Shown here: positions 45,431 through 57,890 of the stretch, one piece after another
Numbering within the stretch: the stretch's first letter is position 1
How the letters are laid out: the number at the start of each line of letters is the position of its first letter
Assembly (NCBI GenBank): GCA_940337035.1
Contig: OW679203.1
Span: forward strand, 31,257,495-31,321,494
DNA from: Agriotes lineatus
Lineage: Eukaryota; Arthropoda; Insecta; Coleoptera; Elateridae
Direction: 5' to 3'
Length of the DNA stretch: 64,000 nucleotides
The notes under the pieces: generated by a model
Databases searched by the model: none
The model's input: only the letters and a program-made list of their open reading frames with translations
Told to the model about the DNA's origin: nothing
Translations under genes and position numbers: made by a program

Positions 45431-45970
45431 CAGCTATAATTTACCAAGGGCAGTGATAATCACCCGCAATAATTTTGACAAATAACAACCCGAAAGTGCT
45501 TGCCTAGAAACAACCCGAGGCGAAGCCGAGGGTTATTTCTTAAAGGCAACGCACTTGAGGGATATTATTTGTCAAAATTATAAGGATTTATCACTGGCCG
45601 CGGTGAATTCGGAAAGATAAGTTCTTAAATAAATTAGCCATTTTCTGACAAACTAATTTGACACTTTATTATAATAATATTATGTGGTGACACTGTAAGT
45701 CTGTCAAATTTGAGGTTATCAGGTTAGCTTTTGCGTCAGTTTTGACACAGACTGACGGAAAACCTAACCTGCTAAGCTCGAATTTGACTTAGATTTACAG
45801 TGCCACCAACTTGTGATAGGATACTACTAAAATTTAATTAGGTAGTTTCCATAGTGATTGAAAATCACCCTAGGGTCGTTTTCACTTCAAGTGTGGTCTG
45901 ATTTGTCAAACTGACTCACGTGATTAAAAATAATCAAATTGGATTGGTCTGCAATATATGTAAGAACTTA
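45431..45970. mobile_element. 540-bp composite insertion upstream of the virus-like ORF in copy 2
   Basis: Copies 1 and 3 run directly from ACTTATTAATTAT to CTTGATAATTTC. Here about 540 bp intervene. They contain a hairpin of about 137 bp (45465-45600; stem AATTTTGACAAATAA, tip CCCGAGGCGAAGCCGAGGG), an FB1 core (45684-45811), and GATAAGTTCTTA at 45616 complementary to the right end. It separates the broken ORF from its shared upstream sequence by half a kilobase. Confidence 0.7.
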
Positions 45971-46006
45971 TCTTGATAATTTCTTGTGATTTTTTGTACT
46001 CTGAAA

Positions 46007-47168
46007 ATGGATAGAAGAGTCCCATTGTCAGTCATGTTAGCTAAAAGCGCTAGGTTACGATTTCCTATGTTCGGACTTGGAACAGTAAGAACAACAGATG
46101 TGTACCATCTGGGGACGATTATTGGAGACCGCATCTGAAGCTCACTGAATGCAGTTTTTGCTTTGACTATGGCTGAACTTGTAGGTCCGATGGTAAATAC
46201 AGATATTTGTCTCAACCGTGATGGGGCTCGCAAGGTTTTTTGCACTGCAGTAAAACGATCGATTAACCACCCGACTTATCCATCCCGATCAACTGCGACC
46301 CAGGCTACATACAAAGTGTTCCTCGATCAGACATATCCTGACGAAGATGATGCCACTAGAACTGTTAACGCAGCGAAATGGACAGCACAAGAACTGTCTT
46401 TTGAAACAGCATATGAGATTCTCCTTCATGTTATTGCAAACACTAAGCCAACTTTCAAGTATCAAAATTATCTATCGTAGTTCACTCATATTGTGCCTTA
46501 TGGAAGCGTGGGGAAATTGATCATGAATTCGCACTCAAGATATCCGATAGCGTTCTATCTGATCTCCAACAAAGAATCACAATAAATAATGAGGCAGTAA
46601 GATTCTTCTATGATAAATATGAAAGATACTACATAAATTCAGTTAATATGGGCATCGTCATGCAGAAATTGAAGCACTTGATTCCTACAGAAGCTATCTC
46701 ATTGACTTTGATTCTGCGCCAACACACTGGTACAGGTCTCACTGCTCTAAGAAGCATAGGACGAGCTATCAAATTCTACAGGAATTTTCTATGGGGCCAA
46801 ATAATTAATATTTACAATGTGGAGTGATTGCATGGGTTGCTGCTGTCCGAATTGTTGGTAACGATCCTTACTATGGCTACAATAGAAACCTCGGGGAGGT
46901 ACGATTTACACTTTACAAAAATCTCGCATGGGTTGCGAAGGAACTGCTGATACGTGTGGGAGGCGAAAGATCTTTGCGGGGCTATGGTGGTTGGCCGCGT
47001 TGCCCTCTTAAGTATCCAGCTGTAAATGCTTTAGTCTATGACTATGAGAACAACCAAGCAGAAACTTCAAGTTTTGGTCTTGGAGTAGAAAAGTGGCCAG
47101 CAGAAAACGACACAAGGTATTTGGAGGCCCTTGCACTTGTGAATGATAACCAGGATGTCTACTACTAA
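46007..47168 (+). pseudogene. Virus-like gene, copy 2 (broken)
   Basis: Aligned with copy 1 it has at least four disabling changes: an 86-bp deletion at about 46109, one-base losses at about 46147 and 46446, and one at about 46825 that creates a TGA. Between them the sequence remains very similar to copies 1 and 3, so decay is recent. The stop and 3' flank with the AATAAA signal are still in place. Confidence 0.85.
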
Positions 47169-47559
47169 TTTAAGTGTCATGTATCTGCCATATTTTTGCA
47201 GTTTTTAAATGGTGTATAATGGAATATGAAATAGCGTGTTATGATTATAATTATTAAAGATTATAAGTTTGTATTTTAGACAACTTTGTATGCAGGTGAA
47301 AATAATAAAACTATGTATCAGTCTTACAAAACAGAAATTTTTTACATTCTTAGGTGCATGTCTGGCGATATCATACATTATGTTCGCTACCAATTAGTTT
47401 CTGAACAGTCGGTCCTCTAAATGGGAGACCAAGTGTTAAATAGCACCTTCCAATGAAATTCAGCGTTGCAGCATCGGTAGGAGCTGATATTAGTGAAAGC
47501 GTACTTCCTTTCAAGAGCCACCGAAGAGAGTGCGTCCAGGTGCCGATATTGCAAAATAT

Positions 47560-49520
47560 TCTATTCCACTTATAGACAAATTGAAAAACAAAACTGAGAG
47601 CAATGAGAACTCTTAGAACAAATCATTTATAAAACGCCCATTCTGCTCTCAACTCAGATAAAGAAATAAAGCAAAAGTCGATAAGAGCTGCATCCGCTGG
47701 AGGTACAAGAACACAAAAGCAAATAAAATGTGGGAAATTTTCATACAAGAAATGTTAAAATCAGCAGAAGAAGTGAAAAAAAATCAGCAGAAGAAGTGAA
47801 AAGAAAAATACAGCAAAAAGAAGATACATGAAACAATGTAATAAAACACTAACCCATGAAGAGAGAACTAGATCAAGAGGAAGTAGAAACATACTGAAAG
47901 ACAGCAAAAACATCCTGTGAAGAATTCGAAGCTCATGTAAACACTTCAAAGAAACCAAATTGGAAAAGGTTTTGAGGAGGAAGGTCATAGTAGCAACCAA
48001 CAACATGGAAAAGGTTCTTATAACTGAAATGTAGAAAGGAGTAAATAAAATAATGCTGAGAAAAATAGCCAAAAAGAACTGCATGAAGAGGAAAGGGAAT
48101 CCGAAGCATAAGAAGAACAAATATCGATACAAGAAATAAACAAAATCATAAAGGAAAAGTTACTGAAATATGTACCGGGTGACCATACATTGTTGTGATT
48201 TTGTTTCTTAGGTTGGCACTGTTTATGTTGGTGGCACTGTAAGTCTATGTCAAATTCGAGGTTAACAGGTTAGGTTTTGCGTCAGTTTGTGTCAAAATTG
48301 ACGCCAAACCTAACCTGTTAACCTCGAATTTGACAGACTTACAGTGCCAACCTAAGAAAAAAACACAACCATTTATGGTCACCCGGCAGAAAACATGGTG
48401 ATAAAGAACCAAAAAAAAACACCTGCATACAGCATAGGAAAAGAGTGGGAAATGAACACTATAAGTAGTACCAAATATATACGTAAGGGTCTTAGAACGT
48501 CAGAGGATAAATAAAGCACAGGCTAGAATAACGCATTTTTGGATTGTAACCCAAAGTACACATTTCATGATAACACGGATTTTGCAGCTGCTTTCGATCT
48601 TGTATCAAGGGAAGAGCTATGGGGAGCATTAGGAAAATTAAATGCAATGATAGCATTAGTAGTACAGAGGAAATCAAGGCGATTTCGAACTATATAGATA
48701 GTAGGCAAAGTCAGATGAAATGGAAAAACATTTAAAGCTTCTTTAATGGAGAGAGAAATAACAAGAAAGCAGTCCCCTTCTAATCATAATTCTGAAAAGA
48801 AGTAAATAGAAGAACTAGAAAAACGAGGATTAGGAATTGGATTTTGATACCATGATACTTAATACAGGTTTAGCACTATAGACTATACCTATAGTGCTTC
48901 TAGCAGATGCCTTTGAAAGACTACAGCAATCGCGGATTGGATTACATTATTACAAGCAAACGGAAGGAAGATAAATAAAACAAAAAATAAACAATGAGCA
49001 AGGCGAAGAAGGTAACGAAGAGGGAAATGAAAGAAACGAGAGGATATACTTACTGCAATGAGAAAGAATTAGAATAGGTAAATAGATATGAGCATCTCAA
49101 AATGACAGTAAATAAGAATGGAAAAATAAACAAAAAAATAAAAAAAGCAAATAGGTAAATTGTATTACCAACCAAATATATATTCATGCCCACATTAATT
49201 TATAGTCTACAACAGAAGACTAGGAAAAACAAGACTAATAACAATTAAGGAACGAAAGAATAAGAGGAAATAGACACAACTGAGCAAAAACAGCTGAAAC
49301 GGTACGATCATGTGCTCAGAATAGGTATGAAAATAAAACCAAAATCAACTCTGTAGATAAAAACGAAGAGGAAAAACATACCCATGTTACCAATGACTGG
49401 ATCGTATTTGTGGAAGAAGAAAGAAAACGGAAAAACTGAAACAGAATATGGGCGACTGGCTATAGACAGATCCTTATAGAAAATGCACTAAAACCCCGAA
49501 GTCGTAAAATAGGGGAGACC
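47560..49520 (+). pseudogene. Decayed LINE, copy-2 locus
   Basis: Counterpart of 7600-9650. It includes FB1 at 48173-48386 and lacks the 188-bp MITE. A GAAAAAAAATCAGCAGAAGAA-type local duplication is at about 47760-47790. C-terminal tail codons are readable near 49300-49500. Confidence 0.6.
48173..48386. mobile_element. Foldback element FB1 inside LINE, copy-2 locus
   Basis: Same position as 8135-8303, with a fuller core (GGTTAACAGGTTAGG and GCGTCAGTTTGTG present), so the copy-1 core has been shortened since duplication. Confidence 0.82.
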
Positions 49521-49849
49521 GGGTATACTTTGGGCACTTTTTCATCTATTTTTTATATTTTTCACATAACATTCTTCTTTCATATTTTCATCTTCGTAGT
49601 AGTTTTTCATAAACGGGTTTTGACTGGCTTTCACATAAACAGTCCTTTCCAAGAATGAGAATTTTTAACATGTAGGAAGGGAGAAAATATTTCGTTAGGT
49701 TGTCAAGTAGTGTTGTCAGGTCTGGCGAAATTTTGCCACATTTGGTGATTTGAATACCCATCTGGTGATTTGGTGAAAACTTTTGCAAGAATCCCAATGT
49801 CTGGTATTTTTTTTTTAAACACAGCACTTAGTTTTTTGCTTAAAGAATT

Positions 49850-50490
49850 TTTTTTATTTAACTCCATTTTCGTGCAATCTGTCCTGATAATGGACAATAA
49901 GCAACAAGTACGTCTATAATTAATCTAATGGCAGCGTAAGCTGCCTACACAGATAGTCATGTGGAGCATGGTTCCATCGAGTCCCCTCCTTTACAAGTTA
50001 TCTTATTCTATGGTTAATAAATGGACATATTATGTCATTATATTAGTATTAGACTAAGTATTATTGGAAACGTGTCGGAAGTTCTGAGGGTTTAAACCGT
50101 TTTAATCTTCTTGGTTCATCATTTTCAGTCATTAAGTTTTGCACTAATTCGTTCGGGTGAGCACTCAGTCTGTCTTTATAATATTTGCTATAATTTTGTA
50201 ATTCTTTTTTACTGTAGGCACACTTAGATCACTTAATCGTTCGGAGCACTTTATTTTGGAAACGTTCTAGTATTTCCACGTTGGATTTACACGTTGTCCC
50301 CCACATTGGTATCCCATATGTCCATATGGGTTTTAGGGCTACTTTATATACTAGTAGTTTGTTTCCTAGTGACAGCTGGGATTTTCTCCCGATTAACCAA
50401 TATAATTTGCTTAGTTTCAATCCCAGTTGCTTTCGTTTGTTGAAAATATGTGTTTTCCAGGTTAATCTTCGGTCTATGTGTAATATGTAT
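49850..50490 (-). mobile_element. 5'-truncated jockey-clade LINE between 325-bp direct repeats
   Basis: Minus-strand coding at about 50480-50229 (RRLTWKTHIFNKRKQLGLKL, YWLIGRKSQLSL, KPIWTYGIPMWG and ERFQNKVLRTI) is the C-terminal part of a jockey-type reverse transcriptase. It is followed by a 3' end with a T-run on the plus strand at 49849-49858, the complement of a poly(A) tail. The segment 49526-49850 is repeated at 50491-50820 on the other side, an unusually long flanking duplication of about 325 bp. Confidence 0.82.
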
Positions 50491-52587
50491 ACTTTGGGCA
50501 CTTTTTCATCTATTTTTTTATATTTTTCACATAACATTCTTCTTTCATATTTTCATCTTCGTAGTAGTTTTTCATAAATGGGTTTTGACTGGTTTTCACA
50601 TAAACAGTCTTTTCCAAGAATGGGAATTTTTAACATGTAGGAAGGGAGAAAATATTTCGTTAGGTTGTCAAGTAGTGTTGTCAGGTCTGGTGAAATTTTG
50701 CCACATTTGGTGATTTCAATACCCATCTGGTGATTTGGTGAAAACTTTTGCAAGAATCCCAATGTCTGGTATTTTTTTTTAAACACAGCACTTAGTTTTT
50801 TGCTTAAAGAATAATAGAATATTTTATTTTTGATACATCCCTACTCCTGATTTAGTAATAGTATTATGTAAAAGAGCTCTAATTTCGGTCATCGTGATAG
50901 CGCCATCTAGTAGGCAGTTGTACCGATCCACCGATTTAAACAACATTTCTACCGAAAAATTGCTTTTCTTTAGTTTGAGCAAATAATTAAACGCCTTTCA
51001 AATTTCCACCTATAGTAAAAATTTATTTGAAATTTAATATTTTTCACGAACCCCGTAAAACAGTCAAATCTGAATTCGTTAATTGATCTGATGTGTATCT
51101 GTCCGCTTTTTCAAAAATTTTTATTTTTGACTTCAGATTCTGATAGAACATACAAAATAGAATATGGGTGTCTGAAAAACTAACCTCATATCTGGTAAAA
51201 AACATGGACAAAATGGCGGGCAAATTTCGGTATCTAGACATTTTTTCGAATTTTTAAATTTTAACTTCAGATTTTAATGAAAGATGAAAAACTAGATTAG
51301 GAATTTCTAAAGAACCACCCTCCTATCTCGTGAAACAAAGACAAATTGGCGGGCATATTTAAAAAAAAATAAAGCAAAATTTTAAATGCTCTCTAGAAGC
51401 ACTTCTGACAATACTACCCTTAGCATTTTCATTTTTATTTTAAATTTCTTACAATTATTGGCTATTGAAGTGGTTAATCTGTTTTTTATTTACAATTTTG
51501 GTGCTGCTCTCGAATGATAAAAAAATTGTATTTTTACTTTTGTTTTATTTATCTATTTGTACAACTTCTTGTATTTTTCCTTAGAATTTTGTTTATTTTT
51601 GTACTTTTTACTTTTGACATATATTCTATTTATTTCCCAATTCCTCTTTTTCTCATCCCGCCATCCCTTGTAAAAATTTAAACTGATTTGTGCCCCAAGG
51701 GTCTTTTAATCAGAGTTAGCTATGAAGCATGAAACATATTTCCTGCATAAATTTGTTAAACCGTATTGAAGATCGGACAAACCATTTTATTGTAAAAGTC
51801 TAAAATAATTTAAAAAATAACGAAATTGCCCACAAGCTATGATAACAACGTTCACAAAAGTTGTTGAAAATGCTGACCGAAGTTTTTATAACAGTGTAGA
51901 AATTGATCAATAAATGTTCGCATAGGTTCGATCACTCCACTTCTGACATTACAAGAATAATGTGGAGTACCAGTTAAGCAGTTAAATTCAAATGATTACC
52001 AGATAACCAACTTAAAGTAATTCCAATAATGCTTTATTACATTAATTACAATATTGATATTACAGACACTAAATTATCAACAGTAATATCTCAAGTGCAT
52101 TAGAATAACCCATAACATTTTCACGTTTTCTCTTAGAATGTTTTGCTAATAAATTTACGAAATAAATTTCTTCAGAGCAAAACCGTTTGACAGAAAACCG
52201 TCAAAATTTATTCAGGCTAGTTTATATGCACGCGGTATATTCGAGATGATTATTTCCTGAATGAATAAATAAAATTCACTTGGTGAAGCACCTTTGATAA
52301 TGAGGTCAAAGTTATTAGGATGCGATTAAATTCTGTCGACATTTATGATTAACATTTGATTGACAAACAAGTGTGTACACTTTAAAAAAATTAAAAACCC
52401 AAACGCTACTAAATCCACATAGAAAATGGATAGGCTATATATGCCGTTCACAATCTTTTTGAGTCAGGTGAGGCTATGACCATCTAGTAATTTTGTTGGC
52501 AGTACCTCTGTGGCAACTAAACTCCCTAATGGAAATTGACACTTTTTGAGTTAGGTTAAGTTGTTTTCAGGTTAAGGTTATATTTTC

Positions 52588-52841
52588 TCGAGAGATCCAA
52601 AAAAACCTGTTCCTCAGCGGGCTGTGGAAATTCAACGTACGAATAATATTTTGGTGACACTGTACGTCAATGTCAAATTCGACGTTATCAGGTTAGGTTT
52701 TCCGTCAGTTATGACACAAAATGACGCAAATCCTAACCTGCTAACCTCGAATTTTACATTGACGTACAGTGTCACCAACATATTATTCGTACGTTGAATT
52801 TCCACAGCCCGCTGAGGAACAGGTTTTTTTGGATCTCTCGA
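52588..52841. mobile_element. 254-bp palindrome, private to copy 2
   Basis: The outer arms TCGAGAGATCCAAAAAAACC and complement are essentially perfect for about 60 bp per side. They continue into an FB1-related core (GGTGACACTGTACGTCAATG and complement). Copies 1 and 3 lack it and read TTTTCTGAATAKGTACATTG, so the insertion replaced a few bases. The very high arm identity suggests it is young. Confidence 0.88.
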
Positions 52842-53214
52842 TACATTGTTGCTGGATCTCTGTTTAAATTAAGGATGAAAAATTGAAATGATTTGACAAT
52901 TGACGACAGGAACGAAAATGAGAACTAAAGCATAAGAAAAGCATGCAATATTAATGTTTATTGCAATTTGGATAAGAATTGTGTTCATGATATGAATATG
53001 CCACTTTATTTTACATGCTTGCTGCATGCTAGCTTGCTTGCTGGTGTGGAAGGATAAAGACAGCGTCCATAAATCAAACAAACACTCACTGTCGGTTCCT
53101 TTGATGTCAAAATACCGATTTGGATGACCTTGAACGGCTCCTGGGGGGTACTTTCCGATAATACTACAGATGGCGCCACTACTTTATCACATATGATTGG
53201 TAGCAGAGACAGTA

Positions 53215-53397
53215 ACTGGCTCTGATTTGTCATGGCCAGCTTCATCCATACCCGCTGACGCTAGCGGAAACTGACGAAGCTGGCTATGGATTTGTAGTAG
53301 ATATACAGGTACTCTAATTGGTAGTAGAGACCCTATAGCTGCTTTCCTTTCGCGTGCATCAAACCCCGACGGCTAGTAGCCCGAGTCGCTCGGTCTT
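53215..53397. other. Copy-2-specific filler with a small hairpin
   Basis: This short unrelated stretch replaces the 1.4 kb present in copy 1. It holds an imperfect hairpin (GGCCAGCTTCATCCATA against TGACGAAGCTGGCTATGG). Confidence 0.5.
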
Positions 53398-54410
53398 TAA
53401 AGCACGTGCGACGAGTTTAAGAGCACGACGCGCTATCGGAGTGCCGTTAACGTCGCTAGTGCTTTAATGGCTCTTATACACGCGTATCATACGCTATTTT
53501 TTCTACGATCGTAATAGAAATATAAAAACTTAGTTGGGTGACATTTTTTCCGTCATATTGTGTTAAATATTCTAGGTTATGTTGACATTAAAATTTACGG
53601 CAAAGCGTGTTTTAATAAATTATTAAAACACGCCTCCAATGGCAACGTGCGAATAAGACGTATTTTGGGCGACAAGTTGCTATTGCACCTACTTGTAGCC
53701 TAGCTACAAAGTCATTATCGCATTTCCTATTTCGGTTACTCTTATGGCAAATAGTATTTGAACCTTTTACAACTCATGGAATTACCATGTTTCGTACAAT
53801 TTTGGGCAACCTGTATAATAGGTTAATATAGGTTCTCGAAGGAACTCCTCCATTGATTCAATTGTTTTTTATTGCTGACATGCCTTACTGACCATTAGCT
53901 GTCAAGTATAAGCCGCGGAGGTAACGACATTTGCCTCTTATAGCCATCTAACTGGAGCGATACAAAAAATAAGAAAGTTAGAAAACTAAATTTGAGGTTT
54001 CACGTCACTTGCAGTGCTCTATTGTCTAATCTATCGTATGAGCAAAACGAAAGTTCATCAATGGTGCCTTTGGAATTTTGAAGTCATGTGTATTATAAGA
54101 CCAGAACATATGAAGCTGCCACTTGACATTTGTTGCAAAGTGAGGTTATGATCTTCTTGTTCTTTTCTTCTGCAGACTTTGAAAATATTTCCGTTGCATT
54201 TATTACGGGAAGTCTTGATCACAGTTATGAGCATGTTGGGATATTAAAAACTGTCAGCTATTGTCTATAAAATGTAAGTGACAAAGATTAGGTATCATTT
54301 TCTGGTATTATAATACATATGACTTCAAACTTCTAAAGGCATCTTTGATGAACTTTCTTTTTACACATTCTATATATCATAGAACAATACCTATATGACC
54401 CTTTGAATAA

Positions 54411-55276
54411 ATAGGAGGGAGGAAGGAGCTCACGTATCTCAACCGTACAACAGCTACCGGGACGGAAGTAGCCATCTTGAAACTCCACGAGTGATTCATA
54501 AGCTGTCATTATGGTTATTTGCGCGGCTTGTGGTTGTTCACAAACCAAGATACAATACGTTAATTAGGTAAATTAAGAAAAGTTTTGATATCATTAAATT
54601 ACACAACGAAAATGATAGTTGTGACCTTCAGACGTCACTTAGCAGTCAGTGTCGTGTCTATCTCATTTTCACTATTTTAACCTTTCGGCGGGCGCGCTGT
54701 TGTAAAAAGTACAACAGTCGAGAATTTTCGCAAATTGCATGCATAATACGCAAGCGACAGCCAGTAAACTTTAGGTATTCCTTTATTGTTTTATCTACCA
54801 GCAGGACATCCGGTCAGTACAGCCTCTGTAACTAATTTCAACGTATTTCTTGTCAATATAGGCTGACGGGTGCCCAAATTGCACCCTTGTAGTTTGTAAT
54901 CTATCTCCAATTTAGTAGAAACCCTAATAGAGAAATAGAAAAATCGCAAAATATAATTATTAAAAATATGTAGTGAATATAATCTAAATTGTCCGTTTTG
55001 GAGTAATAATAATAAATTAAACTGAATTATATATACCTAACTTTCTTACAGAATCGGCTTGCAGAAATTATTACAATAATAAAAGCTTAATAGTATGGAA
55101 CTTGGTGTCCCAGTACTAAAAATAGTATAGCACGCCACTGCCAAAGCGGAAACACCTATCCGTTATATTGCAAACCCATGATACTATAACTACACTTCGT
55201 AGTATCAAGTTGCAAACCCATCGCTGACCAAACGTGCCTGTTTAAATGCTCCTTCCTCCCTCCTATTTATTCAAAG
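54411..55276. mobile_element. Non-autonomous hAT-like element, copy-3 locus
   Basis: CTTTGAATAAATAGGAGG ends and the 8-bp duplication ATATGACC (54403-54410, 55277-55284) are exact. It is 866 bp, shorter than at the other loci because of a few deletions. Confidence 0.88.
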
Positions 55277-55733
55277 ATATGACCTAATAATTAGGTTATG
55301 TCAAGTGTCCAAAATCCGTAAAAACAATTTTCATAATGACCAATTTCCCTACAACTAGCGATTATGTAGATGGGCGGTGTCCATAAACTGTTCAGGTGGT
55401 TCACCTTGCGTAAGCAGCATTGCCAACTACAGGAAAACTCCTTGTATTGCGGTATTTTTTGTCTGGTAGAAAAAAGCCGGGAAATGTGGTAATACAAAAT
55501 TGAAATAGCTATTTATGTATTAAAGGCGCAAAGAAATAAATTGCCGATTGAAAGAAATGAGCTGCGTGGCCGTGACTTTATAATATTTTTGTAATTTTAG
55601 AATCTTTCCCAAAAACGGGAATGTTTAACACATAGGAAGGGACAAAGTATTTCATCAGGTTGACCACACTGGTTATCGCGTAATTACTTATTAATTATCT
55701 TGATAATTTCTTGTGATTTCTTGTACTCTGAAA

Positions 55734-56984
55734 ATGGATAGAACAGTCCCATTATCAGTCATGTTGGCTAATAGCGCTAGGTTGCGAAATCCTATGTTCG
55801 GACTTGGAACAGAAAGAACAACAGATGTGTACCGTACGTTAGTCTTTAAACACATAGATCATGGGATTTTTACAGGAGACTGGAATGACGAGCTAGTTCC
55901 GACTGCAGTTTTCCTTGTTAGCTGGGGACGATTATTGGAGACCGCTTCTGAAGCTCACTGGAATGCAGTTTTTGCTTTGACTATGGCTGAACTTGTAGGT
56001 CCGATGGTAAATACAGATATTTGTCTCAATCGTGATGGGGCTCGCAAGGTTTTTTGCACTGCAGTAAAACGATTGATTAACCACCCGGCTTATCCGTCCC
56101 GATCAACTGCGACCCAGGCTACATACAAAGTGTTCCTCGATCAGACATATCCTGACGAAGATGATGCCACTAGAACTGTTAACGCAGCGAAATGGACAGC
56201 ACAAGAACTGTCTTTTGATACAGCATATGAAATTCTCCTACATGTTATTGCAAACACTAAAGCCAACTTTCAAGTATCAAAACTATCTATCGTAGTTCAC
56301 TCATATTGTGCCTTATTGAAGCGTGGGGAAATTGATCATGAATTTGCACTCAAGATATCTGATAGCATTCTATGTGATCTACAACAAAGTGTCACAATAG
56401 ACGATGAGGTAGTAAGATTCTTCTTCGATAAATTTGAAATATACTACATCAATTCAGTTAACATGCGCAACGTCATGCAGAGTTTGAAGCACTTGATTCC
56501 TACAGAAGCTATCTCATTGACTTTGATTCTGCGCCAACACACTAGTACAGGTCTCACTGCTCTAAGAAGCATAGGACGAGCTATCAAATTCTACAGGAAT
56601 TTTCGATGGGGCCAAATAATTGATATTTACAATGTGGAGTGGATTGCATGGGTTGCTGCTGTCCGAATTGTTGCTAACGATCCTTACTATGGCTACAACA
56701 GAAACCTCGGGAACGTGCGATCTACACTTTACAAAAATCTCGCATGGGTTGCGAAGGAACTGCTGATACGTGTGGGAGGCGAAAGATCTTTGCGGGGCTA
56801 TAGTGGTTGGACGCGTCGCCCTCTTAAGTATCCAGCTGTCAATGCTTTAGTCCATGCCTATGAGAACAACCAAGCAGAAACTTCGAGTATTTCTCTTGGA
56901 GTAGAAAAGTGGCCAGCAGAAAACGACGCAAGGTATTTGGAGGCCCTTGCACTTGTAAATGATAACGAGGATGTCTACTACTAA
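55734..56984 (+). CDS. Virus-nucleoprotein-like gene, copy 3 (intact ORF)
   Basis: This is an uninterrupted 416-codon ORF from the ATG at 55734; an upstream GTG at 55713 is open but unlikely. It is identical in length to copy 1 and differs at about 22 bases by eye, about 13 of them changing amino acids. All features given for copy 1 apply, including the C-terminal blocks EWIAWVAAVR and NDPYYGYNRNLG. The upstream 250 bp (for example the hairpin TTCCCAAAAACGGGAA at about 55605) and the downstream AATAAA (about 57118) are also shared. Whether it is transcribed cannot be judged from the sequence. A viral origin is the best guess but is not proven. Confidence 0.6.
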   Translation: MDRTVPLSVMLANSARLRNPMFGLGTERTTDVYRTLVFKHIDHGIFTGDWNDELVPTAVFLVSWGRLLETASEAHWNAVFALTMAELVGPMVNTDICLNRDGARKVFCTAVKRLINHPAYPSRSTATQATYKVFLDQTYPDEDDATRTVNAAKWTAQELSFDTAYEILLHVIANTKANFQVSKLSIVVHSYCALLKRGEIDHEFALKISDSILCDLQQSVTIDDEVVRFFFDKFEIYYINSVNMRNVMQSLKHLIPTEAISLTLILRQHTSTGLTALRSIGRAIKFYRNFRWGQIIDIYNVEWIAWVAAVRIVANDPYYGYNRNLGNVRSTLYKNLAWVAKELLIRVGGERSLRGYSGWTRRPLKYPAVNALVHAYENNQAETSSISLGVEKWPAENDARYLEALALVNDNEDVYY

Positions 56985-57890
56985 TTTAAGTGTCATGTAT
57001 CTGCCATATTTTTGCAGTTTTTAAATGGTGTATAATGGAATATGAAATAGGGTGTTATGATTATAATTATATTATAGGAAGTTTGTATTTTAGACAAGTT
57101 TGTATGCAGGTGAAAATAATAAAACTATGTATCAGTCTTACAAACAAGAAATTTTTTACATTCTTAAGTGCAAGTCTGGCGATATCATACATTGTATTCG
57201 CTACCAATTAGTTTCTGAACAATCGGTCTTCTAAATGGGAGACGAAGAGTTAAATAGCATCTTCCAATAAAATTCAGCGTTGCAGCATCGGTAGGAGCTG
57301 ATATTGGTGAAAGCGTACTTCCTTTCAAGAACCACCGAGGAGAGTGCGTCCAGGTGCAGATATTGTAAAATATTCTATTCCACTTATAGACAAATTGAAA
57401 AACAAAACTGAGAGCAATGAGAACTCTTAGAACAAATCATTTATAAAACGCCTATTCTGCTCTCAACTTAGATAAAGAAATAAAGCAAAAGTCGATAAGA
57501 GCTGGATCCGCTGGAGGTACAAGAACACAAAAGCAAATAAAATGTGGGAAATTTTCATAGAAGAAATGTTAAAATCAGCAGAAGAAGTGAAAAGAAAAAT
57601 ACAGCAAATACAATACAATGAAACAATGTAATAAAACACGAACCCATAAAGAGAAAACTAGATCAAGAGGAAGTAGAAACAAAGTGAACGAAAGCAAAAA
57701 CATCCTGTGAAGAATTCGAAGCTCATGTAAACACGAAGAAACCAAATTGGAAAAGGTTTTGAGGAGAAAGGTCGTAGTAGCAACCAACACCATGGAAAAG
57801 GTTCTTATAACTGAAATATAGAAGAGTAAATAAAATAATGCTGAGAAAAATAGCCAAGAAGAACTGCATGAAGAGGAAAGGGAATCCGAA

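Larger units (their letters stand above)
39727..53670. repeat. 14-kb segmental duplication unit, copy 2
   Basis: This aligns with copy 1 from 160. It starts inside the 5' part of the pogo-like element and ends at 53670, where the unit starts again internally as copy 3. Private changes include two hAT-type insertions with a nested Harbinger-type element, a 540-bp insertion just upstream of the virus-like ORF, a jockey-like insertion and a 254-bp palindrome. Much of the region matching 3577-3836 and the insertions at 1045 and 1744 are missing. Confidence 0.9.
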
